Positions 1 to 5,765 are shown, counted from the first letter of the stretch. The stretch: 7,065 nucleotides of DNA from an uncultured Microbacteriaceae bacterium (GCA_903907615.1 CAIVOR010000368.1:1-7065); one strand, 5' to 3'. The notes: generated by a model not told the origin, from the letters alone. Made by a program: numbers and translations.

Positions 1-207
1 CAGTACGTGATCGACGACCTTCTTCCAGTCGCCCTCTTTGGCAACTTCCTGCTGCATGTACTCGATACCGGCAGGGAATTCGTGCGAGGCCGATTGGCTG
101 GTGGCGATGACTGTGGCGCCCTCTTGGGCGAAGACTTCGGCGATGGCCCGGCCAATGCCGCGACCCGCTCCGGTAACGATGGCAACTTTTCCAGTGAGAC
201 GGTTCAT
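1..207 (-). CDS. SDR-family oxidoreductase, N-terminal part (cut by window edge)
   Basis: Start of a classical short-chain dehydrogenase/reductase; 69 codons are visible and the catalytic half lies outside the window. The visible part opens with a beta strand (KVAIVTG) followed by the glycine-rich dinucleotide motif TGAGRGIG at residues 12-19, the Rossmann signature of the family. At the end of the second beta strand, where NAD-preferring SDRs carry Asp, this protein has Ser37 (sequence IATSQS), so NADP or mixed use is possible; this is inference. The ATG is supported by a GAGGAA site a few bases upstream. It lies 140 bases downstream of the binding-protein gene on the same strand, probably in one transcript, with a hairpin between them. 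Its likely role is oxidation of an alcohol or hydroxy acid in the same pathway as the divergent genes. The family call is firm; the substrate is unknown. Confidence 0.88.
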   Translation of the reverse strand, partial: MNRLTGKVAIVTGAGRGIGRAIAEVFAQEGATVIATSQSASHEFPAGIEYMQQEVAKEGDWKKVVDHVL

Positions 208-292
208 GAGATTCCTCGAGTGCTCAGTGACGGCGAGTGATCTTCACGGATACTTCGCCATCGAAGTGGTAGGTGGTAAGTCGAGTGTGGTG

Positions 293-332
293 CACTCCGG
301 TGCCGAGAGCAAGCGCTCCCGACACCGGAGTG
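293..332 (-). terminator. Hairpin between binding-protein gene and SDR gene
   Basis: A perfect 10-bp inverted repeat, CACTCCGGTG (293-302) and CACCGGAGTG (323-332), encloses an inner stem GAGC/GCTC (307-310 and 315-318). It begins 16 bases after the stop codon of the binding-protein gene. No T-run follows on the minus strand, so it is not a textbook intrinsic terminator. It may be a partial terminator or a 3' stabilising hairpin that keeps the lipoprotein message more abundant than the downstream SDR message, an arrangement known from other ABC importer operons. The hairpin is seen directly; its function is inferred. Confidence 0.6.
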
Positions 333-347
333 ATACTGCGTGTGGTC

Positions 348-1490
348 CTACTTGAAGAGAGCGTTGAGCTCTTCTACCGAGAGACCGGACGAGTTGATGG
401 CGTCATTCGGGAGATCCTTCTCACAAATGGGCATCAAGTCGGGGTTGGTCGAGTCCTCAATGATCTCCAGGTTGTAGATCGAGGGCTCGCTGTTGGCCAG
501 CTTGTTGTACCAAGCCAGACCCTTGTGCAGGGCAGGTACACCCATCCAGTTACGCGACGACTCGGTTGCGACCTGGAACTTGGGCTGCGTGTCCTTGTAC
601 TGGTACCAGAGACATGCGAACTGGTTCGAGTCGTTAGCCGACCACGGCGGCACGGGGACGCCAGCAGCGATGAACGCCTCGATACCACCAACAGAGCCTC
701 CGCCGTAGTCGGCGACGATTCCGTCAATTGCACCGTTGTACTTGGTGATCAGACCAGCCATAACTTCCTTGGTCTTTCCGGGCTCCCAGCCGGTCTCGAC
801 GGGAATGTCACCCATCTCGACGTTGAGCAGGTTCACGCCGGGGTTCTCGGCAACAGCCTTCTTCACACCGTCGTAGACAGCCTGTGAGTAGGAGTTACCA
901 GCGGTTCCACCGGTCATGATGAGGTTTCCCTTGCCACCCATCTGCTTGATGGTCCACGTTGCGAGACCGTAGCCGTAGGTGTTGACGTCTTCGGAGACAC
1001 AGTCAACGAAGTCAACACCAGCTACACCAGCAGGAGGACAAGCGATGATCGGCACGAATGCGGTGCCGGCCTCCATGGCCTTCTTGATGGTGGGGAGAAG
1101 TGCGTCTCCACCGTCGGTGAAGGACACGATGACGTTAACGCCCTGAGCAACCAGCGAGTTAATGTCGGCGATGGCCTTCTGGGTGTCAGCGTTGGCATCC
1201 GTGTAAATGATGTCCGTGATGTTCTCGCACTTGGCAGCTTCCTTTTCGAAGATGGCACGCGTGGTCTTACGCCACGAGTTACCGCCAAAGCCGTCAGCGA
1301 AAGCAACCTTGATGGGCTCCGTGCCACAGAACGCCTGGATGTCTTCGATCTGGCTCTGCAGACCGGAGATTCCCACCTCGTTCTTGACGTCTTCGCCACC
1401 GCCGCCCGTTCCACCTGAGCTACAGGCAGACAGGACAAGCGCGCTTGCTACGGCGAGAGCCGCAACAACAGCAACTTTTGTCTTGATCAT
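348..1490 (-). CDS. ABC transporter substrate-binding lipoprotein (periplasmic-binding-protein type I fold, sugar-type)
   Basis: Extracytoplasmic solute receptor of an ABC importer, 380 residues. The N-terminus has Lys3 and Lys5, a hydrophobic stretch and a lipobox LSAC with Cys23 as lipidation site, then a Ser/Gly-rich linker (24-32). The mature part has the type I pattern of RbsB/LacI-like receptors: a strand with KVAFADGFGGNSW (61-73), a helix, DIIYTDANADTQKAIADI (93-110), then GVNVIVSF (117-124) and an inter-lobe segment GNLIMTGG (188-195). Six further Cys residues (55, 88, 151, 164, 293, 356) suggest disulfides, more than is usual in sugar receptors. I chose the ATG at 1490 because the signal peptide starts there and a purine-rich AGAGAAAGAG lies just upstream; the frame stays open for 57 more codons without signal-like sequence. 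No permease or ATPase gene is in the window. The ligand is unknown; divergence from a Baeyer-Villiger locus suggests its substrate or a precursor. Confidence 0.9.
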   Translation of the reverse strand: MIKTKVAVVAALAVASALVLSACSSGGTGGGGEDVKNEVGISGLQSQIEDIQAFCGTEPIKVAFADGFGGNSWRKTTRAIFEKEAAKCENITDIIYTDANADTQKAIADINSLVAQGVNVIVSFTDGGDALLPTIKKAMEAGTAFVPIIACPPAGVAGVDFVDCVSEDVNTYGYGLATWTIKQMGGKGNLIMTGGTAGNSYSQAVYDGVKKAVAENPGVNLLNVEMGDIPVETGWEPGKTKEVMAGLITKYNGAIDGIVADYGGGSVGGIEAFIAAGVPVPPWSANDSNQFACLWYQYKDTQPKFQVATESSRNWMGVPALHKGLAWYNKLANSEPSIYNLEIIEDSTNPDLMPICEKDLPNDAINSSGLSVEELNALFK

Positions 1491-1532
1491 GTGATCTCTT
1501 TCTCTTGAGTTTCTAGCGAAAGTGAGGAACCC

Positions 1533-1558
1533 CACCCGGATGAGCGGGGCCCCGGGTG
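1533..1558 (-). other. GC-rich hairpin in leader of the binding-protein mRNA
   Basis: Perfect 7-bp arms CACCCGG (1533-1539) and CCGGGTG (1552-1558) enclose a 12-base loop that itself contains GGGGCC. On the minus strand the hairpin would lie 43-68 bases ahead of the start codon, so it does not cover the ribosome binding site. It could be part of a structured leader or a DNA operator. There is no T-run after it. Confidence 0.5.
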
Positions 1559-1576
1559 AAACTGAAGTGTGGCCGC

Positions 1577-1597
1577 CCTCGTCGCCAGGCGATGAGG
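1577..1597. promoter_or_regulatory. 21-bp imperfect palindrome, candidate operator
   Basis: CCTC (1577-1580) and TCGCC (1582-1586) mirror GGCGA (1588-1592) and GAGG (1594-1597) around a single central A at 1587; only the 1581/1593 pair fails. Nine of ten arm positions match. The near-zero loop favours a DNA site for a dimeric regulator over an RNA hairpin. A second small dyad, GGTCA-GCTT-TGACC, follows at 1599-1612. The palindrome is seen directly; regulator binding is inferred. Confidence 0.45.
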
Positions 1598-1628
1598 TGG
1601 TCAGCTTTGACCGTGCGGTTGTTCTGCA

Positions 1629-1708
1629 GTTTCGGTAATAACTTGTTCCGGATACCTCCAACGGGACGAAGGGGGTAACCGAAACCGAGGCGGGTGCCCC
1701 GGTGTTTC
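1629..1708 (-). promoter_or_regulatory. Two mutually exclusive hairpins in the putative leader
   Basis: Read on the minus strand, the segment GTTTCGGT (1685-1678) can pair with downstream ACCGAAAC (1636-1629), giving a perfect 8-bp stem. The overlapping segment CGGTTTC (1687-1681) can instead pair with upstream GAAACACCG (1708-1700), giving seven pairs with a two-base bulge. The two stems share 1681-1685, so both cannot form at once. Alternative pairing of this kind is the layout of attenuators and riboswitches. I recognise no known riboswitch core here, and chance remains possible. Confidence 0.35.
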
Positions 1709-1733
1709 TTCACTCTCTCAGCAAAACCTGCAA

Positions 1734-1739
1734 ACTGTA
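1734..1739 (-). promoter_or_regulatory. Possible -10 element for the binding-protein gene
   Basis: The minus strand reads TACAGT at 1739-1734, four of six matches to TATAAT and fitting the TAnnnT pattern of actinobacterial promoters. No good -35 sits 16-18 bases upstream. The place where a -35 would be is instead occupied by the dyad at 1740-1767, which fits a regulator-dependent promoter. If used, the transcript would start near 1727 and carry a leader of roughly 240 bases. Weak evidence. Confidence 0.25.
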
Positions 1740-1767
1740 TGAGTCACGTTGCGAACTAAGTGACTCA
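1740..1767. promoter_or_regulatory. 8-bp dyad TGAGTCAC-N12-GTGACTCA, candidate operator
   Basis: Perfect inverted repeat with arms at 1740-1747 and 1760-1767. The arm centres are 20 bases apart, about two helical turns, which suits a dimer binding one face of DNA. A third copy, TGACTCA, occurs at 1880-1886 just ahead of the hydrolase ribosome binding site, so one regulator could act on both divergent units. The family of the regulator cannot be told. Confidence 0.5.
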
Positions 1768-1846
1768 ATTTGAGACAACGCTTTTACGCCCCGGCAAGTC
1801 AGGGCAATCTAAAACTGCACGAGTAACTGTCGTTGGACTTTCCTAA

Positions 1847-1864
1847 TGACACAATCGTGTGACA
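1847..1864. promoter_or_regulatory. 18-bp near-palindrome ahead of the hydrolase operon
   Basis: TGACACA-ATCG-TGTGACA has arms matching at six of seven positions around a four-base centre. It lies 37-54 bases before the hydrolase start, a usual place for an operator. It overlaps the first copy of the direct repeat CCTAATGAC (1842-1850). The structure is seen; function is inferred. Confidence 0.35.
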
Positions 1865-1900
1865 CGCAACAACCCCTAATGACTCACTGAGGAGCGAACC

Positions 1901-2815
1901 ATGGCGGCACCACGGCCGACAGACCTTCTGGGCGAAATCTACGAACACTGGATCATCGAGCTCGGCAAGTTGGGTGACACCCCGCTGTCGACGGAACTCC
2001 TGCGCCTGATTTTTGACGACTGGCAGCGTGCCACGGCGGAGCCCGAGAACGTGACGTATCAGAGCACGAGCATCGGCGGCGTTCCCGGAATCTTGGCGAC
2101 TCCGGCCGGAGCCGACCCCAAGCAAGTGCTCATCCTCATGCACGGTGGCGGATTCGCCCTCGGATCATCGGCAAGCCACCGCAAACTCGGCGGTCACCTC
2201 GCCAAGGGCCTCGGCGCCGTGTGTTTCATCGCGGACTTCCGACGTGCGCCGGAATTCAAGTTTCCGGCACAAATTCACGACGGCGTGGACATCTACAAGG
2301 CACTCTTGGCTGACGGCATCAAGCCGGAAGACATCACCCCCGTGGGTGACAGTGCCGGCGGCAACCTGGCCCTCAGCATGGTCTTCGAGATGAAGAACCA
2401 GGGCTTGCCCCTGCCTCGCCAGGTCATCACCATGTCGCCGTGGCTCAACATGGAGAACAACGGCATCACCATCGAGACGAACAACGACACCGACTTCCTG
2501 ATCACCCGCGAGGGACTTCAGGGAAACATCGATCGGTACATCGAGGGTGCCACGAGTCCCACCAACCCCATGGCTAATCCTCTGTACCAAGACTTCTCCG
2601 GATTCCCACGGCTCTACATTTGCGCGGGAGACATCGAGTCGCTGTTTGACGACAGTGTGCGTCTCAACGAACTGGCGATTGCGGCCGGTGTCGACGTGAC
2701 GTTCTCGATCGGCGAAGGCATGCAGCACGTGTACCCGTTCCTCGCGGGCAATCACCCCCGTGCCGACGAAGAAATTGCCCGCATGGCCGCCTGGTATCAC
2801 GCCGGCCGAAAGTAA
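1901..2815 (+). CDS. HSL-family (family IV) alpha/beta hydrolase, probable lactone/ester hydrolase
   Basis: Cytoplasmic serine hydrolase of 304 residues, the usual size for bacterial hormone-sensitive-lipase-like enzymes. The oxyanion-hole motif HGGG is at 81-84, the nucleophile elbow GDSAGG at 149-154 (Ser151), and the histidine sits in GMQHVYP (His276). The acid is expected in GDIESLFDD (243-251); aligned by eye, the usual Asp position of DPLxDE is Glu246, as in the subgroup with G..E.L.DD, which includes monoterpene lactone hydrolase-like proteins. There is no signal peptide. GAGGAG lies six bases before the ATG. The next gene, 67 bases downstream, is a Baeyer-Villiger monooxygenase, so the likely role is opening the lactone or ester it makes, as ChnC does for caprolactone. 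The fold and class are secure; the substrate is inferred from context, and a general carboxylesterase is the alternative. Confidence 0.93.
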   Translation: MAAPRPTDLLGEIYEHWIIELGKLGDTPLSTELLRLIFDDWQRATAEPENVTYQSTSIGGVPGILATPAGADPKQVLILMHGGGFALGSSASHRKLGGHLAKGLGAVCFIADFRRAPEFKFPAQIHDGVDIYKALLADGIKPEDITPVGDSAGGNLALSMVFEMKNQGLPLPRQVITMSPWLNMENNGITIETNNDTDFLITREGLQGNIDRYIEGATSPTNPMANPLYQDFSGFPRLYICAGDIESLFDDSVRLNELAIAAGVDVTFSIGEGMQHVYPFLAGNHPRADEEIARMAAWYHAGRK

Positions 2816-2882
2816 TCACCACTTCACGACGTCAACTGTCGCCTTCGGCATGTTGAACAGAAACCTCACGAAAGGAAAACCC

Positions 2883-4502
2883 ATGACCACGAAACCCGAT
2901 TATGACGCTCTCGTCATCGGCGCCGGATTCTCCGGACTCGCCGTTCTGCACCACCTCCGCGAAAAGGGTCTGAAGACAATCGTTGTCGACGGCGAATCCG
3001 AGGTCGGCGGAACCTGGTGGCGGAATAACTACCCCGGTGTGCGCACTGACTCCGAGTACAGCTACTACTCGTTTTCGTTCTCCAAAGAGGTACGCGAGGA
3101 GTGGGCGTGGACCGAACGCTACCCCTCGGGTAAAGAGGTCTTGAGCTACCTCCAGTTCGTGGCAGACCGCCTCGACCTGCGCAAAGACATCATGCTCAAC
3201 ACCCGGGTAACCAAAGCTGTCTATAACGAAGCAGACAACGTGTGGGAAGTTTCGTTGAGCAATGGAAGCACGGTCACGGCGACCTACTTCATCTCTGGCA
3301 TGGGTGTGCTTTCGCGCCCCATTTGGCCAGACATTCCCGGACGCGAAAAGTTCAAGGGACGACTGTTGCACGCCGCCGAATGGCCGCGCGAAGGCGTCGA
3401 CCTCAAGGGCAAGCGGGTTGGCCTGATCGGTCTGGGCGCCTCGGGTATCCAGATCACGCCCACCATTGCCCCCGAGGTCGGTGAGTTCTATGTCTTCCAA
3501 CGCCAGCCGAACTTCATTGTTGCGGCGACCAACCCCAAAGTGACGCCCGAGGAACTCGCCCACGTGCGTGCCACCTACGACGAAATCTGGGAACGTGCCG
3601 CCAACCACCCCTTCGGCGTGGACATGGTTCCGGCCCAGTTCAGCGCCAAGGAAGTCACGCCCGAGGAGCGTCAGCGCATCTTCGAGAGCAAGTGGGACGA
3701 GGGTGGATTCCACTTCGCCAACGAGTGCTTCAACGACCTCGCCACCGACCACGAGTCGAGCGAGCTCGCTTCGGAGTTCATTCGTGGCAAGATTCGCGAG
3801 ATCGTGAAGGATCCCGCCACCGCCGAACTGCTCTGCCCGAAGGACTACTCGTTCAACGGAAAGCGCGTTCCCACGGGATTCGGCTTCTACGACGCGTTTA
3901 ACCTGCCGCACGTTCACCTCATCGACACGAAGACGAACCCCATCACGGAGATCACCGAGAAGGGTCTGATTGTCGACGGCAAGGAGTACGAGCTCGACGT
4001 TCTCATCTGCGCAACGGGCTTCGATGCCATGACCGGAAACCTCACGGGCCTGGACATTGTGGGCCGCGGTGGCGAGGTGCTTCGCGACAAGTTCAAGGTC
4101 GACGGAATCGGCGGCAACTTGGGCATCATGTACAACGGTTTCCCGAACTTCATGGTGTCGCTTGGACCCCAGACGCCCTACTCCAACCTGCCCGTCCCCA
4201 TTCAGCTGGGCGCACAGTGGATGGCCAACGCCATCGACTTTGCTCGCAAGAACAACATCGCCGTTCTCGAGGCAACTCCGGAGTCGGAGGAATGGTGGGG
4301 CAAGGAGTCGGAGCGGGCCGCCAAGGCTACCGTCATGTACGAACAGGGAAAGAAGGCCAAGGCCTGGTTCCTGGGAGACAATGTTCCCGGCAAGCCACGG
4401 GAAATCCAGGTGTACATGGGCGGAGGCCAGGTCTACCAGGACTACTGCCGTCAGGCAGTCGCCGACGACTACCGCTCGTTCCGGGCCCCCGAGTTCGCCT
4501 AG
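2883..4502 (+). CDS. Class I Baeyer-Villiger monooxygenase (FAD, NADPH), cyclohexanone-monooxygenase-like
   Basis: Flavoenzyme of 539 residues that inserts one oxygen of O2 next to a ketone carbonyl, giving an ester or lactone. The first Rossmann motif GAGFSG is at 13-18 (FAD), followed by GGTWWRNNYPGVRTD (42-56). The Baeyer-Villiger fingerprint FxGxxxHxxxWP is complete: F157, G159, H163, W167, P168. The second nucleotide motif GLGASG is at 183-188 (NADPH). Lys327-Arg328 fits the conserved Lys-Arg pair near the flavin, and ATGFD is at 377-381. Length and motif order match cyclohexanone monooxygenase. I chose the ATG at 2883 because AAAGGA sits six bases upstream and the FAD motif then begins at the normal distance; the frame is open further upstream, but only within the hydrolase gene. 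It is co-transcribed with the hydrolase. The fingerprint separates it from plain N- or S-oxidising flavin monooxygenases. Which ketone it takes is unknown. Confidence 0.96.
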   Translation: MTTKPDYDALVIGAGFSGLAVLHHLREKGLKTIVVDGESEVGGTWWRNNYPGVRTDSEYSYYSFSFSKEVREEWAWTERYPSGKEVLSYLQFVADRLDLRKDIMLNTRVTKAVYNEADNVWEVSLSNGSTVTATYFISGMGVLSRPIWPDIPGREKFKGRLLHAAEWPREGVDLKGKRVGLIGLGASGIQITPTIAPEVGEFYVFQRQPNFIVAATNPKVTPEELAHVRATYDEIWERAANHPFGVDMVPAQFSAKEVTPEERQRIFESKWDEGGFHFANECFNDLATDHESSELASEFIRGKIREIVKDPATAELLCPKDYSFNGKRVPTGFGFYDAFNLPHVHLIDTKTNPITEITEKGLIVDGKEYELDVLICATGFDAMTGNLTGLDIVGRGGEVLRDKFKVDGIGGNLGIMYNGFPNFMVSLGPQTPYSNLPVPIQLGAQWMANAIDFARKNNIAVLEATPESEEWWGKESERAAKATVMYEQGKKAKAWFLGDNVPGKPREIQVYMGGGQVYQDYCRQAVADDYRSFRAPEFA

Positions 4503-4520
4503 CCGGACAACCCCCACATA

Positions 4521-4540
4521 TCACCACTGCCCCCTGGTGA
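4521..4540 (+). other. Small hairpin after the monooxygenase gene
   Basis: TCACCA (4521-4526) and TGGTGA (4535-4540) form a perfect 6-bp stem with an 8-base loop, starting 18 bases after the stop codon. It is the first of three hairpins in a row and probably part of a 3' processing or termination region. Confidence 0.4.
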
Positions 4541-4543
4541 CTG

Positions 4544-4569
4544 ATCGGGTCTAGCCCCCAGATCCCGAT
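4544..4569 (+). other. Second hairpin after the monooxygenase gene
   Basis: ATCGGG (4544-4549) pairs with CCCGAT (4564-4569), extended by TCT/AGA (4550-4552 and 4560-4562) across a one-base bulge, giving nine pairs with a 7-base loop. No T-run follows. Confidence 0.45.
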
Positions 4570-4572
4570 TGA

Positions 4573-4616
4573 GACGGGCCTGCCAGTTCAGAAACTTAAT
4601 GACTGACAGGCCCGTC
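4573..4616 (+). terminator. Strong hairpin between monooxygenase and SDR genes, likely terminator or processing site
   Basis: GACGGGCCTG (4573-4582) and CAGGCCCGTC (4607-4616) form a perfect GC-rich 10-bp stem; past one mismatch, CAGT/ACTG (4584-4587 and 4602-4605) adds four pairs around a 14-base loop. The downstream stretch is pyrimidine-rich (CTCTTCCCTC) but not a T-run. Actinobacterial terminators often lack a clear T-run, so partial or full termination of the hydrolase-monooxygenase transcript is plausible. If so, the SDR gene needs its own promoter between 4617 and 4667, where I see no clear one. Confidence 0.6.
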
Positions 4617-4677
4617 ACTCTTCCCTCGCGTGTCTGTCTGGCACGCTCATCAATTCGAACATCACACGGAGAACAAC

Positions 4678-5448
4678 ATGGGCAGACTCGAGAACAAGGT
4701 CGCCGTCATCACCGGAGCCGGCTCCGGCATGGGTCGCGTCACCGCAGAACTCTTTGCCCGCGAGGGTGCGATTGTGGCGGTCACCGACTTCAACCGTGAT
4801 GCCGGACAGGAAGTGACCGACGGCATCATTGCGGAGGGTGGCCAAGCCAAATTCTGGGCTCTCGACGTGACGTCCGAAAAGGCCATCGCGGCGGCCTACG
4901 CCGAGATTGGGGCCGAGTTTGGCACCATCGATGTGCTGGTCAACTGTGCCGGAATAATCGGTGTCGACAAGGCCACGCACGAACTCTCCGAGGAGGAGTG
5001 GGACACCCTCTTTGCCGTCGACGTGAAGGGCGTTTTCTTCTCCACCAAGCACGCCCTGCCGTTCATGATGGCGCAGAAATCCGGATCCATCATCAACTTC
5101 TCGTCGATCTACGGACTCACCGGCAACGACGAGTTCACCGCGTACCACGTGGCCAAGGGCGCGGTCACCATGATGACCAAGCAGGATGCCGCCGTCTACG
5201 GAAAGTACAACATCCGGGTCAACTCCGTTCACCCCAGCACGGTGCTCACGCCCCTGGTTGAGGGCATCGCCAACGCCTTCCCCGGCGGGCTCGCGGAGTA
5301 CGAAAAAGTCAACACGGCAGCCCAGTCGATTCGCCGGCTCGGTGTCTCGATGGACGTCGCGTACGGTGTGCTGTACCTCGCCAGCGACGAATCAACCTGG
5401 GTCACGGGCGTTAACCTGCCGATCGACGGCGGATTCATGGCCCGCTAG
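4678..5448 (+). CDS. SDR-family NAD(P)-dependent alcohol dehydrogenase
   Basis: Complete classical short-chain dehydrogenase of 256 residues. The cofactor motif TGAGSGMG is at 12-19; Asp37 at the end of the second strand points to NAD rather than NADP. NCAG is at 89-92. The catalytic residues are Ser143 (in INFSSIYG), Tyr156 and Lys160 (YxxxK). The usual Asn of the extended catalytic tetrad is replaced by Asp115 (VDVKG). The C-terminus has the family's typical VTGVNLPIDGG. The ATG at 4678 is preferred because GGAGA lies five bases before it and the motif spacing is then normal; an in-frame ATG 16 codons upstream has no such support. Placed after the monooxygenase and before a thiol protein, its likely job is to oxidise the starting alcohol to the ketone, as ChnA does in cyclohexanol degradation. 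The reverse reaction or another alcohol substrate is possible. Confidence 0.93.
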   Translation: MGRLENKVAVITGAGSGMGRVTAELFAREGAIVAVTDFNRDAGQEVTDGIIAEGGQAKFWALDVTSEKAIAAAYAEIGAEFGTIDVLVNCAGIIGVDKATHELSEEEWDTLFAVDVKGVFFSTKHALPFMMAQKSGSIINFSSIYGLTGNDEFTAYHVAKGAVTMMTKQDAAVYGKYNIRVNSVHPSTVLTPLVEGIANAFPGGLAEYEKVNTAAQSIRRLGVSMDVAYGVLYLASDESTWVTGVNLPIDGGFMAR

Positions 5449-5497
5449 GCCGCTGACACACCATCCACCTCTGTCCAACGCAAACAAAGGAGACCCC

Positions 5498-5761
5498 ATG
5501 CAACTCAACGAAAAGAACATCACCATGTTTGGCACGACCACGTGTGCCGACTGCAACCGATCGAAGAAGGTTCTCAACGACAACGGCGTGCACTTCGACT
5601 TCATCGACCTCGAGGTAGTAACCGAGGCCGCCGCCATGGCCGAGCAGCTTGCGGGACGCAAGAGCACTCCCGTGATCTCCTTTCCCGACGGCTCGGTTCA
5701 GGTGGAACCGACCGACGCCGACCTCACCGCAAAGCTCGAAGAACTGGGGCTCGTAGGATAG
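5498..5761 (+). CDS. Glutaredoxin-like thiol-disulfide protein with CADC active site (mycoredoxin-type)
   Basis: Small cytoplasmic thioredoxin-fold protein of 87 residues. The redox motif C16-A-D-C19 follows the first strand (ITMFGTTTC), and the cis-proline loop is S56-T57-P58, followed by FPDGS (62-66) as in actinobacterial mycoredoxins, which mostly carry CGYC or a similar motif. It is likely to reduce mixed disulfides, in actinobacteria with mycothiol as partner; this is known for the family and inferred here. A strong AAAGGAG lies five bases before the ATG. The gene starts 49 bases after the SDR stop and ends four bases before the next start, so it is probably transcribed with both. Its presence next to an oxygenase locus could reflect protection of thiol enzymes, but it may equally belong with the housekeeping genes downstream. 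An electron donor role is not supported, since class I Baeyer-Villiger enzymes use NADPH directly. Confidence 0.85.
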   Translation: MQLNEKNITMFGTTTCADCNRSKKVLNDNGVHFDFIDLEVVTEAAAMAEQLAGRKSTPVISFPDGSVQVEPTDADLTAKLEELGLVG

Positions 5762-5765
5762 TGAT

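Larger units (their letters stand above)
1491..1900. promoter_or_regulatory. Divergent control region between binding-protein gene and hydrolase operon
   Basis: About 410 bases without a convincing gene, lying between two divergent start codons and so expected to hold both promoters. It carries many dyads: CACCCGG/CCGGGTG (1533-1539 and 1552-1558), an imperfect 21-bp palindrome (1577-1597), GGTCA/TGACC (1599-1612), GTTTCGGT/ACCGAAAC (1629-1636 and 1678-1685), GAAACCG/CGGTGTTTC (1681-1687 and 1700-1708) and TGAGTCAC/GTGACTCA (1740-1767). A 9-base direct repeat CCTAATGAC occurs at 1842-1850 and 1875-1883, 33 bases apart. I see no strong -35/-10 pair on the plus strand. No regulator gene is present in the window. 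Confidence 0.7.

Noticed and set aside
1491..1661. Extension of the receptor gene by 57 codons to an upstream ATG
   Set aside because: The extension would place the signal peptide and lipobox in the interior of the protein; the ATG at 1490 has a purine-rich site and a proper lipoprotein signal right after it.
1513..1713. 66-codon open frame on the minus strand in the control region
   Set aside because: It overlaps several dyads, has no clear ribosome binding site and shows no recognisable motif. A leader peptide cannot be excluded but is not supported.
1681..1740. Possible TPP-riboswitch-like CTGAGA on the minus strand
   Set aside because: Only the short CTGAGA string is present; the other conserved TPP core segments are not found downstream.
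2832..4517. 561-codon open frame antisense to the monooxygenase gene
   Set aside because: Its translation is Val/Leu/Arg/Glu-rich without recognisable motifs, and the plus-strand frame carries every Baeyer-Villiger signature. Long antisense frames are expected opposite GC-rich genes.
4594..4605. TAATGACT in the loop of the strong hairpin, resembling the repeats at 1842 and 1875
   Set aside because: Only seven to eight bases are shared and it lies in a hairpin loop far from any start; chance is the simpler explanation.
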